Origin: Sycobia sp. Sy_11
Lineage: Eukaryota > Arthropoda > Insecta > Hymenoptera > Epichrysomallidae
Length of the DNA: 64,000 nucleotides
Direction: 5' to 3'
Assembly (NCBI GenBank): GCA_018907035.1
Contig: JACCIC010000165.1
Location: 310,001 to 374,000, forward strand
Positions 33,481-45,101 of this stretch are shown one piece after another (the first letter of the stretch is position 1; the number at the start of each line of letters is the position of its first letter). The position numbers and the translations under genes are program-made. Below the pieces are notes generated by a model. It ran no database searches and was not told the origin of the DNA. It saw only the letters and a list, made by a program, of their open reading frames with translations.

Positions 33481-33559
33481 CAAAGAAATAACGAGCTATA
33501 TTAAAGCGAAGGTGAGAACTATTGTTTCTTCGGCGGCCTTCCACGCGGTCTTCATTCTG

Positions 33560-34490
33560 TAGGATCCTTTCTACGAGAGGATGCTAAATCTTGATATGAA
33601 GATCGCTGAACCGCCATTTAATTTCTGCGCTGGTGACCTCGTTTCCTACCCGGGACGAAACCTAACGCCTCGGGAGTATTCCCGGGATTGCCCTGCGCAG
33701 AGTACTCGCTTCAGAAACTTCACTCGCTGGTGAAAGTTCTCGAATGAATTAACTGCTCAATCGGTCCATCACAACCTTCTAGATCATACGTATTACTCCT
33801 CTTTTTCTCTACTATTATAAAGTGACCTACGTATTTTGGGGCTAATTTCGACGTTAATCATTAAGCCGATGAGGATAAGACACGGTTTTTCTTCCATACT
33901 AAGTCATCTACTTTAACGAGAGGGACATCATCTGGCATTATAATACTCAGCCTCACAGCGTTGTTGCCTTTGCGACTGCGTCTTATCAATCTCTGGGAGC
34001 TCTTTAAGTTTCTTGAATATCGCTAGCCAAGAACTGCTTTTTCTTTTTGTTGAGTTTTCGCCGTAGCTTTATTTTGGCTGTGGCGGAGAATTTCTGGCGA
34101 AGTCAGCTCGCTTCCGAAATTTAACAGAGCTGGAGAGTACTCTTAGGGCAATGTGGCGTCGTATTTAACGAATAGATGAAGTCGAAGAGTTTCTTCTCCC
34201 ATGTATTTAGGACTCTTCTATATTATGCAACTCTTCACGCATTGTGGCGTTTGCCACAATGCGTGTTTTCAACATTCTGTGGACACGTTCTACTGGATTA
34301 GCCTGCGGATGGTATGGTGGATTAAGGTTATGAAGTATACCTGCTTCTACTAAATAATCAATCAATCACAAACGATTTTTCAATTCTGTACCATTACCCG
34401 ATAGGAAGACCTCTGGCACGCCTAATTTGAGTACGATTCTCTCTTAATATTCTTTAAGGATTGTCCTGGCGTTTGCTTTACAAATGAGGA
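33560..34490 (-). pseudogene. Gypsy G2 integrase C-terminal part and pol tail
   Basis: At the nucleotide level this stretch is co-linear with G1 48750-49870, including the 'cttatcaatctc', 'catgtattta', 'tccactggattagcctgcg-atggta-ggtgga' and 'ctacc-tatgaagtatacctgct' blocks. Those encode the end of the integrase core (second Asp to Glu region) and the C-terminal domain in G1. Heavily interrupted in all frames. The match stops at about 34490 with an A-rich patch, so the rest of pol and gag is missing. Confidence 0.75.
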
Positions 34491-34900
34491 CACAAAAACA
34501 AAAACAAAGGTTGCTCAGTTATGCTTTGTTACAAAAAAACATTCCCGGCCGCACGTAGCTTTCGCTTTATCGGTCGGTTGTGCTTCAAAACATTTCATTT
34601 TTGCTGATTTTTTCTTTTAGTTGCAGGTCTGTACATTGCGACTTTTGTGGACCTCGAGTTTATAGTGGGTTCCGAACCACTGTTTATTGCACTATGTATG
34701 TCTAAACTAGAGTTGTTAACCAAGTTAGAGTGTGAATGCTGGATATTTTCTTATTGCTCATTGTATATTTACAGTTTTGTAGGCTCGTGTATAGTGCTGG
34801 TCTACTTGCTTAGGATCAAACAAATTTGGGTATGTGTATATATTTTATCAAATTGCCATATATTATTATGAAGATTAAAAGTGTATATTAAATTAGTATA
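34491..34900. other. Unassigned stretch between gypsy G2 and LINE-B
   Basis: Nothing recognisable. A 74-codon plus-strand frame (34647-34871) is Cys/Leu/Tyr-rich without a domain and is not called. Confidence 0.4.
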
Positions 34901-35105
34901 TCGTCAAATTCCTGACTGACAGGTGTTCCCTGCCTACCTATTCAGTTTCTTTATTAGTTCTGCGATCAGCACAGTTTCCAGCGTTTCTACTATCTCCTTG
35001 GTCTGGAGTAGTTCATTAGTGAGCGCTCCGAACGCTGCATAGTTTTTCTGGCTCAATAGAGCTCGTACCTCGATAGAGGCTATGTCCCCACATGAGAGCT
35101 TGCCG

Positions 35106-35106
35106 A

Positions 35107-35140
<34 letters not shown>

Positions 35141-35150
35141 AGATGGAAGC
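35106..35150. repeat. (TC)n microsatellite in LINE-B 3' UTR region
   Basis: TC dinucleotide run with one TTT interruption. Confidence 0.9.
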
Positions 35151-35244
35151 GAGAGAAATAAGCCCCGAAGTCTCTACGCACAGTGAGAAATTGGATCAAC
35201 CAACGTGACGGCCCAATCCAGTCCGCCTAATCCTATCTCTGACA

Positions 35245-37380
35245 CTATGTAGGTAAGAATGCCAGCCTACCTTTTGTCAAGCTATCCCAGATTTCCTGCC
35301 AGTCATCAAGATATCTTACCGATATCTCTCGCGCGACACGACGTTGGTCTTCAAGTGACGGTACATTTTTACGGTTTGGATACAGTTCCGCTCTACGTCT
35401 GTATTCTAGCACGATGGGGAGTTTTCTCGCTATAACTGCTAGTGCATCTGTCGAGGTGGTTTTGTACGCATCAGTCACTATAATGAGCGCATGCCTTTGC
35501 GTACTTCACAACTTGCGTTGTGGTTCTACACACATATGTATATAGAACAATAGGTGTGAATAGCCCGGTATAGATAGTATTAAGCACCTTAAATTTAAGG
35601 CCCCATTTCCATCTTGCCAAACGTCCAATCCTGTTAAACAAATCCACGCATTTGGATTGTACCGTTTTCAAAGGCACCCTTTATGTCCATGAAAATTACT
35701 ACAACATCTATGTTGCGCGATTCACTCACTGACCTACGTAGCTGAACTACGGCGCCTTTTTTGGATCGCCTTCTCCTAAAGCTGAACTGTCTTGGAGATA
35801 ATTATAATTAGTATGTTGAGTATTATAGCTTTAAGGACTTTGCCTAGTATTGGCACAAATGGGCCTGTAGAATGCGGGATCCTCAGACCCCTTGTCTTCC
35901 CCTTTTGGATTGTGACGACTTGGCAGACATTCCATTCGTTGGGAAAGACCGAAAATCTCCAGTACGAGTTGTATATATTGATCGGGTACTGCCTGATGGT
36001 CGGAAGTGCTGTTCGCATGATGGCAAAGTCGAATTATGTCGAAAGCCTGGGCCAGGAGTCTTACCCAGCTTCATCTTAGCCAAGACCTGATCCAACGAGA
36101 TTAAATTCACCCTCTGTCCCTTCGGGCAGGAGGGTGTTGGTCAAGTACCCCATATCTTTCTGCTCTTGCGTTTTATCCTGTATATTGTCTAGAGTGAACA
36201 GGGTGTACAGCACTGCTGTTGCAGTACGGTTGCGTCACCCAGTCCATCGTATGGGTGTTATCATGCAGACGGATGTTGCAAGCAACTTCCTTTATGGACA
36301 ACTTACGTCCTTGTAGCCGATAAGTATGCGCCAAGGGTTCTGATTACACTGTGACAAAGTCTTGGCATTTGATCTCTGTAGTATACCGGAGTCTATGGAC
36401 ATGTTCTTTGCTGGCCACTTTGTGTCGTTCTTTAAAGTGTTTCCGTATAACAGGGTCACGCTCTTTCTGGAATATTCAACGGGTTCGTTTTGCCTCCCTG
36501 TTTATTGTATCTAATTCAGGAATTCAGTAGGGAACCCTCCTAGCAGCTACCCTACTTCTTGGTATGGCTGCATTGCACGCTTTCCTCAAAGTGGCTGTCG
36601 TGAGTGAACTCAGTTAATGGTCTCCATTTTTGAACCGAGCATTTCTTTAGGGTCCTGGTCTCATTCATTTTCGAGTACAGTGCAGAAGGTACCCCAGTTC
36701 GCCTTCTGTGTTGAGTATCGCTTTAGCTTTTGTACTTTATTTGTAGTACCTGCCAGAACAGGTGTATTAGGTGCCTCCTCTAAGGCGGAACGTGATCGTT
36801 CTATAATGACTCTGGTCCCATCCTCTCTGACCGTACCCTGTGATGAGTGTCTCGTGATTTATGGAATTAAGAGTTACGTCCACATTTCCTTCTCCAACCT
36901 CGTTGGAGATGCTAGCGATACTATCTGACGCAGTGGTGATTCTGAGATTCCACTGCGCTATAAAATTTTCCATTTCCTCCTATTTGCGGTCGGTGCGATC
37001 AGATCTTCATAAGGGGGACCTGGTATTGGAATCAAGACCTATGAGAAGCATTCTCCCCCGAAGTGCGTGCAACACCTTATACAGCTGCATAAGGTACACC
37101 CCTATTTCGTGGCTCAGCTGTAAATATCCACTGACCACGTACATCGATAAAGTGTACATCCTTGCCTCCGCCATCGAAAAGTGTGAGTTGCTGAGGTGAG
37201 TCAGTTTTAGCACTGTCACTTCAGGATTGAGGACTGCTATTGCCGCCCAAGGGATATCTCCTTTCGCATATACCATTCTTGTTCACAGTCCAAACTCTAT
37301 TCAGCCACTGCGCTGGTATGGCTCCTGGAGAAGCAGGACGACTACTACAATTTCCACGCATTTAGATCTTATCTTCGGAG
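35245..37380 (-). pseudogene. LINE-B ORF2: endonuclease, RT fragments and C-terminus
   Basis: The endonuclease start is readable as VVLLLQEPYQRSG near 37330-37370, then IPWAAIAVLNP, YVVSGYLQLSHEIGVYL and LLIGLDSNTRSPL (the GDxNA block). Later endonuclease blocks (NFIAQWNLRITTASDS) lie near 36950. RT motifs are the MKLGKTPGPG block near 36060, GKTRGLR...GPFVPILGKVLKAI near 35850 and motif A VVVIFMDIKGAFENG near 35700. The region from motif A to past YADD is deleted. The frame then continues with FNRIGRLARWKWGLKFKVL and the TPIVLYTY thumb block. The C-terminal SVRYLDDWQEIWD segment ends at 35245. Confidence 0.78.
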
Positions 37381-37650
37381 TGACCCTGCGCGCTCTTGTG
37401 GCGATTCGCTGCGCGAAGTGCAGAACAGGTCCATTTTCTATTTTTTCGTACTACTGGCGATAGTCCGTGAAGTTTATGACGCGCATCATAGCAGTTTTGT
37501 GTTGCAGACACTTTGTCTCCATGGCGTTGTGATCACGTGGTCTTTTCGCCTTTTTGCAGTTTGTGCATTTTGGTTTTTGTGATCCTTTTTATCTAGCTGC
37601 CTCTCATTGCACCGATCCCTAACTTTCCTGTCTTCTGTTACCTTTGGTTT

Positions 37651-38149
37651 ATACTTCTTTTTTTTCTATCCCGTTATTCTATTTTTGTTTTTATTAAATG
37701 TGGTCATCTTTTTCGTACGTCCACCTGCTGAGATCGGTTAGTGGCGACCCGTTCGATGGACAAAATTATTTTTCAAACGGACGATACATAAATTTCAACT
37801 GGCAGTTGTAGGAGTTTCCATCTTCTGCCCTGGACCCATGCTTCCCCTATCACTGCCATACAAGGTAGGATTAGGGGGCTTTTATAGAGTTCCATCTCTT
37901 AGCCGAGCCCCCGTCCCATGAAAGCAGAACATTCTAACGATTTCACTGTCGGTGATCACTGAACCACTTGTAATGGGTAATTAGGAAGTAAGCGCCAATT
38001 TCTCAACTCCTAGCGTCAGTAACTCCCGGGTGCACCAAACCCGTTAGGTCAAAAGTTCGTTTGATCCTATCCTGAAAGACCATTGCTGTATATTAGCCAC
38101 ATCTTCCATACATGTTCCATTGACTAAGGATGAGGGATACGTTACCCTG
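37651..38149. other. Unassigned moderately GC-rich stretch
   Basis: Probably mobile-element-derived (5' UTR of LINE-B or edge of the gypsy fragment) from composition and context, but no domain, terminal repeat or structured RNA was recognised. Confidence 0.4.
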
Positions 38150-38640
38150 GCACACGAACGTGGACATACGCAGTTCGTATTTTAGCGTCGAGAATGAGGA
38201 TACATTCTACCCACTGTGTAAGAAATCTTAAAAGACCAGGATATACTCAAAGCCATGGCCAATCTTTAGGAATACTCCGATAATGACACCGCAGGTGGCC
38301 TTTGATCTACCTTGAACTGTTGAAATATAAGACAGTTCTTCACATAATTTTCAATTCTATAAAACCCAGGCCGATAATAGAATTTACTATCTTCAGGTTT
38401 TTTCTCGACCTCGATGTCCGGCTATCGGGACGTCGTGACACTCTTCAAGTACAGCACTACGATGCTCCTTAGGCACAACAATCTTCCAAGCATCTTGATC
38501 GCCTAGAATGACCTCGAGAACTCGAGAACATTCGGGCGATAGCAGTATAATTGCCCACCGACTATTTTCCATTTTGGATAATCGTTAGGGCAATCCTGGA
38601 CGTTTTTAAACCATCGCACTCCTGCCCACGTCACTGTGGA
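38150..38640 (-). pseudogene. Gypsy fragment G5: integrase zinc-binding region, G1 family
   Basis: Matches G1 49850-50340. Protein-level landmarks on the minus strand are WFKNVQDCPNDYPKWKIVGG and QLYCYR, then EAWKIVVPKEHR and a degraded HHCC zinc region with YYWPGFYRIENYVKNCL (one Cys retained) and VDQRPPA near 38290. It lies next to the integrase C-terminus of G4 in reversed domain order, so it is a separate insertion or rearrangement and not G4's own integrase. Confidence 0.75.
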
Positions 38641-38937
38641 CGTCACTGCTTCGGACCCTGCTGGTTGAGCCACTGGAGCCGGGCGTCCCGAACGCGGCGC
38701 GCATCCTCTGGCCCCATATCCTTCGGAGTATAATAATCCCGCTACAGTCGCTAATCTCACTAACCTTTCGGGTTCAGTCCCCCTTTTCTCCCGTCATCCT
38801 ACTTTCCGCCATGATCCCTACTTTACCCTCTCTCTTTCGCTACCCTTTCCGCAATTCTTTCTACGCCCCCTTCTTCCTTCTCCCCTTCTTCCGCAACTTT
38901 CATAATCTGAAAGAAGTAAAAGTTTTATTAATTTTCC

Positions 38938-39267
38938 TCACAATCTATGTCCCCTGCCTAACTGTGCCCTGTGTACTCCGGGGTGGTAGCCATCGCTTGA
39001 GCTCGGACACATGGGCTTTCGCGACGCGCTTTGCCAAATTGGTTTCGCGCACGTACACAGTCGGGGAAAGGGCTTGTAATATTTTATAGAGACCAGTTTC
39101 GCGTTGAAACTATTGACTCCGCTCGATAGAACGCGAGTCTTTCTCCACACCACAACTCTCATCTGAAACCGTACTTCCCGCCTGTCTCTGTCGTAGAACT
39201 TCCGTTGCCCCTCCCGAGCTTGATCTAGATGCCGTATGAGATCCTGCATGGCTCCTAACATCTTCAT
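38938..39267 (-). pseudogene. Gypsy G4 integrase C-terminal domain
   Basis: The minus-strand frame reads MQDLIRHLDQAREGQRKFYD then RDRREVRFQMRVVVWRKTRVLSSG. This is the helical linker and the basic, beta-strand-rich C-terminal domain typical of Ty3/gypsy integrases (ARxxQxxYYDRRRRxVxFxxGDxVWRKxxxLS). The frame then runs through KLVSIKYYKPFPRL. The catalytic core that should precede it is missing: G4 passes from RT directly to this block. Confidence 0.78.
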
Positions 39268-39381
39268 TTTTTCCTCCCATTCGTCCGGCTTGATCCTTTC
39301 AACCTTCTCCCTTTCTTTTATTTCTCTTCGGAGTCTTCGCTTCCAACCACTTCAAATGCTCGTCATATTTTTCCGTAACTA

Positions 39382-39615
39382 CTATGATGTCGTCCCCGGG
39401 GATGAACCCGACCCCGGCGAGGCCTCTTGCCTATACCAGATCTTGGAGAGGTTATGAGCCTTCCGCAGCTTGTCAAGGATGGAATCCATGCGCGGTAGCG
39501 GATAGGCGTCCTTCCTGGTCACTGCGTTCAGGTCCCTATAGTCTATGCAGAATTGATACGACCTGTGTGCCCTCCTCACAATTACCTCGCTTCCGGAGCG
39601 CTCTATCACCCCCAC
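39382..39615 (-). pseudogene. Gypsy G4 reverse transcriptase, N-terminal fragment
   Basis: GVIERSGSEVIVRRAHRSYQ then FCIDYRDLNAVTRKDAYPLP and RMDSILDKLRKAHN correspond to RT motifs 1-2 of Ty3/gypsy (RFCIDYRxLNxVTxxDxYPLPRxDxxLDxL). The SPWASPVV part is lost. The frame breaks just before motif A, so no catalytic Asp is present. Confidence 0.85.
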
Positions 39616-39719
39616 TCCAGCATCTTCTTAATCTCCCCTACCGACACTTCTACAATTTGTGGAGTCATCGGCCGTAGTCCGTGATTGACCGGAATCATCC
39701 CCGGATTTTCTGAAGGTGG

Positions 39720-40310
39720 CGGCAATATCGCTTCTACCAGACGTTCGACCTCCCCCCTTTGTTCTGACAGAAATCCATTCCCAGGATCATGTAGTGGTCC
39801 ATCACTTCCATCACTCTTAAATCCACTTCCTGCACTCGCCTTCTCACTTTCAGAGATACGGTGAGGATCTCCAAAATCTGAGTAATTCCCCTGGTCACTT
39901 TCTTAATAGGAAGGGGGCGGAGTCAGCTGATCGCTGAAAGCCTCCGCCACTCGGGGTCCAGCCAACGATATCGACGCCCCCGGGTCGAATAGGGCTAAGT
40001 AGTTTCTGCCAACCAGTTTCAACTGTAGGTAGTGCCTGTTCTCTACCCACGTACCGGCCATCTCATCTTTTTCACTGGGCCTACTCTCCACCGCTCCCCT
40101 ACCCGGCTTGACGGAGGTAGCCCCATCAGTAGTTCGGCAGCAGGGGACAGATGTTTGAGGTTCAACCGACTTCCTTCTGGCCCCCTTCCAAAGCCACTCC
40201 TCTGCTTCAGGCCGTAATCTCCGAGTGACGGGTGGGGGGAGGTCCTGCCTGCACTCCACACACTCGTTTCTTTGGTTCTGCTCTTCTGATGGCGGTGTTA
40301 AACACTAAAT
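39720..40310 (-). pseudogene. Gypsy G4 gag-pol junction: aspartic protease region
   Basis: The open part 39903-40259 carries ENRHYLQLKLVGRNYLALFD then PGASISLAGPRVAEAF. The catalytic D-T/S-G of retroviral proteases is recognisable as DPGAS, with Thr replaced by Pro. Downstream in other frames HYMILGMDF (the second protease strand, 'ILGMDFL') is readable near 39790. A zinc knuckle expected ahead of it could not be recognised. Frameshifted on both sides. Confidence 0.75.
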
Positions 40311-40844
40311 CAGACCCGTGGTCAATATGGGGCCTAGCCAGTCTCGCGGCCGGGGCTTGGTTGCGATAGTCCTCCGGCTATGTGCGTGGCGCTATCTACC
40401 GAGGGGCTGCTCGGTGTCGGGACCCCGGCGTCGTCCGCGGCTTGGGAGCTGGAACGCCCAATTTCGCCACTAAGCCGTGCTCATCTCTGGCTCGTGGTTC
40501 TCAATGGCTTCTCCTCAGACTCACGGTCCTCCTCCGTTCTCTTCCTTTCTTCTTCTTTCCCTCTTCCGGCGATCAGTCACTTTCGTTAGAGACTTCTCGC
40601 CGCAGCCAACAATAACGGCATTTTATCTTTGGGCGATGGGGGGGTGTACCTGCTGTCCAACTCCTTCATCCGCTCCCACACTCGGCACCACTCCTCCAAC
40701 CTCCAACTCCTTCTTGGTACGGATTCGCTTGTAAGCGATGAAGTGCCTATACTCGGGGATTAAGTTTCGGTAGGTGGTGGTCAGTCGGCTCTTGGCCGAC
40801 AGGGGCTTTCGAAATCTCCCTACGATGTGATTCAGGGCAACCAG

Positions 40845-41110
40845 TTAGTGGAAAAAGTTCTCTCCTTTGGCCTGGGTCCGTCGTTTCAACTCATCCTCTA
40901 GATCCGTAGCGTCACACTCGTCTAGGTATTGGTGTTGGAAGGCTGCCGCAAACTCTTTCCACGAGGTGATTCCGGGTTTGGCTTCCCTGAACCACTGTCC
41001 AGCGGAGTCTTCCAAGATAGTCGGCAGCGCGCGCATTAACTGATTGTCGGGCAGACAGTGTTGTGCTCGCAATCATTCAGATTAACAAAGCAGCCCGGTG
41101 GATTGTCTTT
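40845..41110 (-). pseudogene. Gypsy G4 gag capsid domain
   Basis: RALPTILEDSAGQWFREAKP and GITSWKEFAAAFQHQYLDE followed by LEDELKRRTQAKGENFFHY-like sequence form the helical block of Retrotrans_gag-type capsids (A..W..........W..F...F...F). A stop lies just after FFH. The N-terminal part of the capsid is in a different frame. Confidence 0.8.
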
Positions 41111-41669
41111 CTCCGAACCTGAGAAATGTAAATGTCAATTTTGGAGCGTTTTCTCGCAGTTCAGTGGGCTGGCTCTCCGAGTCAGTCGCGCGGCGGAAGC
41201 TTGCGGTAAATCTTTCTCAGATTCTTCCTCGCTCTCTTGTACCTTAGACTCTTCCGACAATAAATACAGCTTCGATTCTAAGGGGTCGCTACTACCCCCC
41301 GACGCACGTTGCACTTTCTGTTGGTCCTCCTGCTGGTCGATGGTTTGCGGTCGGCCTTTCTCTTCACCGGGGCCAGGACAGCATGCAACCGTTAACTCTG
41401 CTTCTACGCTCGGAGGCGGGAACCTCTAGGTGCGAGTCAACGCTCAGTCGTCCTTCGTCTAATAATCAACGCCTTACTTCCATCCGAGTTGGAGTTGGTA
41501 GTAGCCTATACCCGGTGGTGGAGGTGGACGGTAGTGGTTCAGGGGGCGGTCGGGGGATCGGGCTAGCCGCGTACTCCCCTATGACCCCTTCGCTCCCCCG
41601 TGGAGCGCTGACTCTCGTCGGCTCCAGATTACTTGCATCTGTCAGCGCCGACCCTTTGCGGGGCCTCGC

Positions 41670-42020
41670 TCAGCCGCTCTTCTTAGCTGTGGCCGTCCCA
41701 GTTGCCACGTCCTCTTCCCGGAGGCTGCCGCTGCGTGGTATATCGGATGGGGTTGCGCCGGTGGGGAGAGTGGTTCGTGAATCATCCACCTCATCCTCCG
41801 CAGGGTTCCACGGGAACTCCGAGTCGGCCACGCTCTCCTTCACCTCGAAACAGAAAATCCGCTGCTTACGCTCGGCCTCCGCTCCTGTTAGGCTGAGCCC
41901 GTCGACTAGTAGCTCCCCGCTGACCTCCTCGTCCGTGAGGTCGCGGATTCGTCGAGCGATGACCTGAGCTCCACTGGATTGCTCCAATGCCTCGGCCAAT
42001 CGCGGCAACAAATTCGCCAT
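41670..42020 (-). pseudogene. Gypsy G4 gag N-terminus (candidate)
   Basis: Opens MANLLPRLAEALEQSSGAQV at 42020 and continues 116 codons, with a helical start, an acidic middle (WNPAEDEVDDSR) and an Arg/Ser tail. No domain is recognised. The gag assignment rests on position directly upstream of the capsid and downstream of the primer-binding site. The long plus-strand frames across 41058-41967 are mirrors of this GC-rich region. Confidence 0.55.
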
Positions 42021-43380
42021 TTTACTGTAATTGTCTCTCTTTATTCTCTTTTGTTTTCTCTGCTCTTTTTCTCTCTTCCACGAGGGAACGCCTAATCTCG
42101 TTCAGGGTGCTGCTGTACTCTCCGGGGACAATGACTAGGTGCGACACAAACCGACCTCAAGCGATACCGAATCCAAAGAAAAAAAAGAAGAAAACAACAA
42201 TAAGGGGCCTCTCCTTTATCCGGTACTCCCTCCAATGTTACTCCAGAATCATATCCGATTCACTCCAAATATCATCAAAGATTATGTTATGTGTGAAAGA
42301 AGTGTGACACAACTAGAAAGGCTATTTTGACATAATGGTCAGATGAAATTAAATAATATTGTTACATTTTAATCGTTTTTTTCTCTTAAACTATTCTTTT
42401 TGAACGGTACTATCTCCTACTGCCAGGCCGACAGACGATTCGTCATAGTTCTCCCACGTGGCTGGCCAACTCTCCCAATCGTATAACCCCGCACCGCCCA
42501 ATTCCAAATAGCAGGCGGAAATCAACTAAATGTGGCTTCCCTCTACCTTATTAGATGATTAGCCTCCCTCTCAATTACGTCCGTCCATCCCAATTAATCT
42601 GATTCCCAGTTGACTTCGGACCCTATACTAGACCTACTCCTATTGGCCCAAACCCCCTCTGACTCCTCGGTTATAGCCGAGTTACACGCCCCAATGGCAC
42701 TTACTCGGATTGCCTGAAAGGGCTTCGTCGCGAGCAGTCTGCTAACGGTGACGTATGTAATATAAAATACCTAACATGTGTATGCGTCTTGCAATATAAG
42801 CATATAAAGTAAAAATATAAACATAAATTGAAATATAAAATATATTCACCTAGTAACGAATTAGCTGTAGAGTAAACTTTAATCAATTATAATATACATA
42901 AAAAAATTAATAAGAACTATATAAAAAGAAAATATATATAAAATAAATAAATATTATAAATAGTTATTTTAATTAACAAATATATTAGTAAATAAATATT
43001 TTCCTTAGACAGCAGTTACAGTAAGTTTCTTTCATGAGCGCTGCACTATTTTTTCCATGCCTTAAGTCCGTATTCTCTTCCATTAAATAGTCCTTCTTAA
43101 ATTTCTTTAATTTATAATTCTTTAACAAATGCTTTAAATAATGGTTAATAAATTTTTTCTTTAATAAATTCCTTAAAGAATGGTCTTCCTTAAATAATGG
43201 TTAATAAATCCTTTCTTTAATAAATTCTTTAAATATCTTCTCTTTCAATTCAATAAATTTCTTAAATTTTTTAATTCTTAGATTCTTAATTCAAGCTTTT
43301 TTTTAGGCAGCAAAAAAATTTCTTCCTTCTAGTCTCTCAGTAAAATCCTTCAAATTTCTTTCTTCCGCCCGATTACCGCC
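42021..43380 (-). other. Gypsy G4 untranslated leader region (candidate)
   Basis: Between the gag start and the primer-binding site there is about 1.36 kb without a recognisable frame. The part nearest the LTR (42750-43350) is AT-rich with repeated 'ttctttaataaatt' motifs, and 42380-42720 is C-rich. Confidence 0.4.
43103..43300. repeat. Degenerate 'tctttaa-taaatt' repeats
   Basis: Variants of TTCTTTAATAAATT-(C/T)CTTTAAA recur about eight times with irregular spacing, including two longer copies of 'taatggttaataaat-tttctttaataaatt' at about 43140 and 43196. Confidence 0.6.
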
Positions 43381-43394
43381 CCACGTCGGCGCCA
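43381..43394 (-). other. Primer-binding-site-like sequence of gypsy G4
   Basis: The minus strand reads TGGCGCCGACGTGG, three bases downstream of an LTR-like terminus ...CGTAACA. The TGG start and spacing fit an LTR-retroelement PBS. TGGCGCC would match a tRNA ending GGCGCCA, such as a tRNA-Lys, but this was not tested. Confidence 0.6.
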
Positions 43395-43397
43395 TTT

Positions 43398-43523
43398 TGT
43401 TACGAGGTGATTATTTCAGCTCGTCATGTACTTATTGTCTACTCGTACACATTATCTACTTACTCTTCTAAGGCGGACACTCGGCTGGTTGATTTAATTA
43501 AAAATTTTGCTTCAATTATATTA

Positions 43524-43572
<49 letters not shown>

Positions 43573-43680
43573 TCCTTTTATTAATTAGAATGTTTCGCAC
43601 AAATAGATTTCTTTATTAAAAAAAGTTACAAGCATTTTCCCGTAGAATATTACATCACGATACGCCGCTCGAGTACACAT
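43398..43680 (-). mobile_element. Start of gypsy G4 5' LTR (outer end unknown)
   Basis: The plus strand begins TGTTACGAGGTGATTATTTC, the inner LTR edge opposite the PBS. It includes a (TA)n run at 43529-43566. I found no second copy of this sequence in the window, so the outer limit is not defined. Confidence 0.5.
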
Positions 43681-44130
43681 TAAAGATGGCTGCATCCGCC
43701 ATCTTTCGCGCCTTATCACACCACGCTCGCTGGTACCCTCCGCCTTCCCCCTTCCTGGCCATCGCTATTAATTTTCCCAGCGTCCCGCTTTCCCCACTCG
43801 CGCGAATTACATATAAGTATTTTATAAATAAAGGTGCACAGGCACATTCACCCGCTACCGCTAAATATAAGGGCGTCCCCTCGTACGCTTGCTGCTGTTG
43901 CCTCTCGTCCTCTTCCTCGATGGCTCCTAGAACACGTGAACGGGCGAGAGAGAAATAACTTCCGTGACTTCCTTCCGCATTCTTCCAATCGACACCGCAA
44001 AAAGATTTTTAATATGCGCGGGTGTTCGAGACACCTGGTCGATCCGGTATGTTCAAATCTTCCGAAGTGCTCTTTGTCTTCTTCTTCGTCTCCTCCTTCC
44101 GAACCGCAAATCACAGCTCTTTTTTTCTGT

Positions 44131-44220
44131 GTGCGCCAATTATCGTCCGTTTTCTCTAATGTGCGCCAATCATCGTTCGTCTTCTCTGATGTGCGCCAAT
44201 CCTGTGCTCTTCCGTCTTCT
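44131..44220. repeat. 30-bp minisatellite, three units
   Basis: Units start GTGCGCCAAT at 44131, 44161 and 44191. The first two are nearly identical and the third diverges after the first 11 bases. Unit length of 30 bp keeps any overlapping frame open. Confidence 0.85.
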
Positions 44221-44311
44221 TAAAACTCTTGTGACCGACATTGTCCGTCGGCAACACGCCGTTTCGTTACTTGTATTGCGCGTCAAGTTCGAATTTACCC
44301 GGGGAGTATAT

Positions 44312-44760
44312 CTATATACATCCCAGTCGAGTAGTTCGGCGCGGCGCCACTGTGAGCCACGGCGCTGTCGACCGCTTCTTCTTCATGGCGGCTAACGCCT
44401 TCTTGCTGGCCGCAACTTCGAGTGGGGCCGTTTGCTGTGCAGACGGCACACGCCGTGTATCCCCGGCTTTTACTAACTCTTCTTGTGCTTTCAGCATGCC
44501 CGATCGACCTTCCTTCATTGGTGAACTTCTGACGTTCAGCTCAATGTGCATCCCTTTGGTGCGGCATTTTTCGTCATCTTGCTGCTTCCTTGTATTCGCT
44601 AAAGCGGCGGCCAATGAGGGCGTCAGATCTACCGTATACAACATGGTGCGGCCACGTATTTCCACTCTTCCAGTTCCAGTTGGCAGCGTCTAAATGACTT
44701 ACGGATCTCCGCCACGTATGCAATGTTGTTTGCTTTCTCCAGGTACCTTCCTTACTCTCT
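44312..44760 (-). CDS. Unidentified reading frame in CpG-rich DNA
   Basis: An open frame on the minus strand (44312-44665; first ATG-initiated Met a little inside) is Lys/Arg/Ala-rich: MLYTVDLTPSLAAALANTRK, then an acidic-basic helical run and a Lys/Arg-rich end. Just upstream a second frame reads AYVAEIRKSFRRCQLELEEW, which looks like a coiled coil. They may be parts of one frameshifted protein. No family was recognised. Context between an LTR and gypsy G3 suggests a mobile-element origin, but this is inference. Confidence 0.3.
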
Positions 44761-44861
44761 GTTTCTATCTTCCCTGCATGCAGTTATGTATGTTAATATC
44801 AACATAACCTCTAGCTTCTTCCCTTCTTTTCTATCTTCTTAGCATGCATTTGATTTTCATA

Positions 44862-45059
44862 TCTACACTTCTCTCTCTTTCTCTCTCTATTTCTCTTTAT
44901 GTGCAGTCTTCTTGCATATCTATATATCTCTCTATCTCTCTCTTTTTATTGACATATATGCTGTTGTTTTCCCTGCATGTCTATACATCTCTCTATTTTT
45001 CTCTCTTTATTTTTCGTGTATGCAGTCTTATTTTCCTGTATTTATATATACATACCTCT

Positions 45060-45101
<42 letters not shown>

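Larger units (their letters stand above)
34901..37650 (-). mobile_element. R1-clade LINE (LINE-B), degraded and internally deleted
   Basis: From high to low coordinates the minus strand shows a possible zinc-knuckle remnant of ORF1 (near 37540), an endonuclease region, RT N-terminal motifs and then an internal deletion. The RT thumb, a C-terminal segment and a 3' UTR containing a (TC)n run follow. Element order and orientation are intact. All frames are broken. Confidence 0.75.

Noticed and set aside
41058..41967. Long plus-strand frames opposite gypsy G4 gag
   Set aside because: Antisense mirrors of a GC-rich coding region that reads gag capsid on the minus strand.
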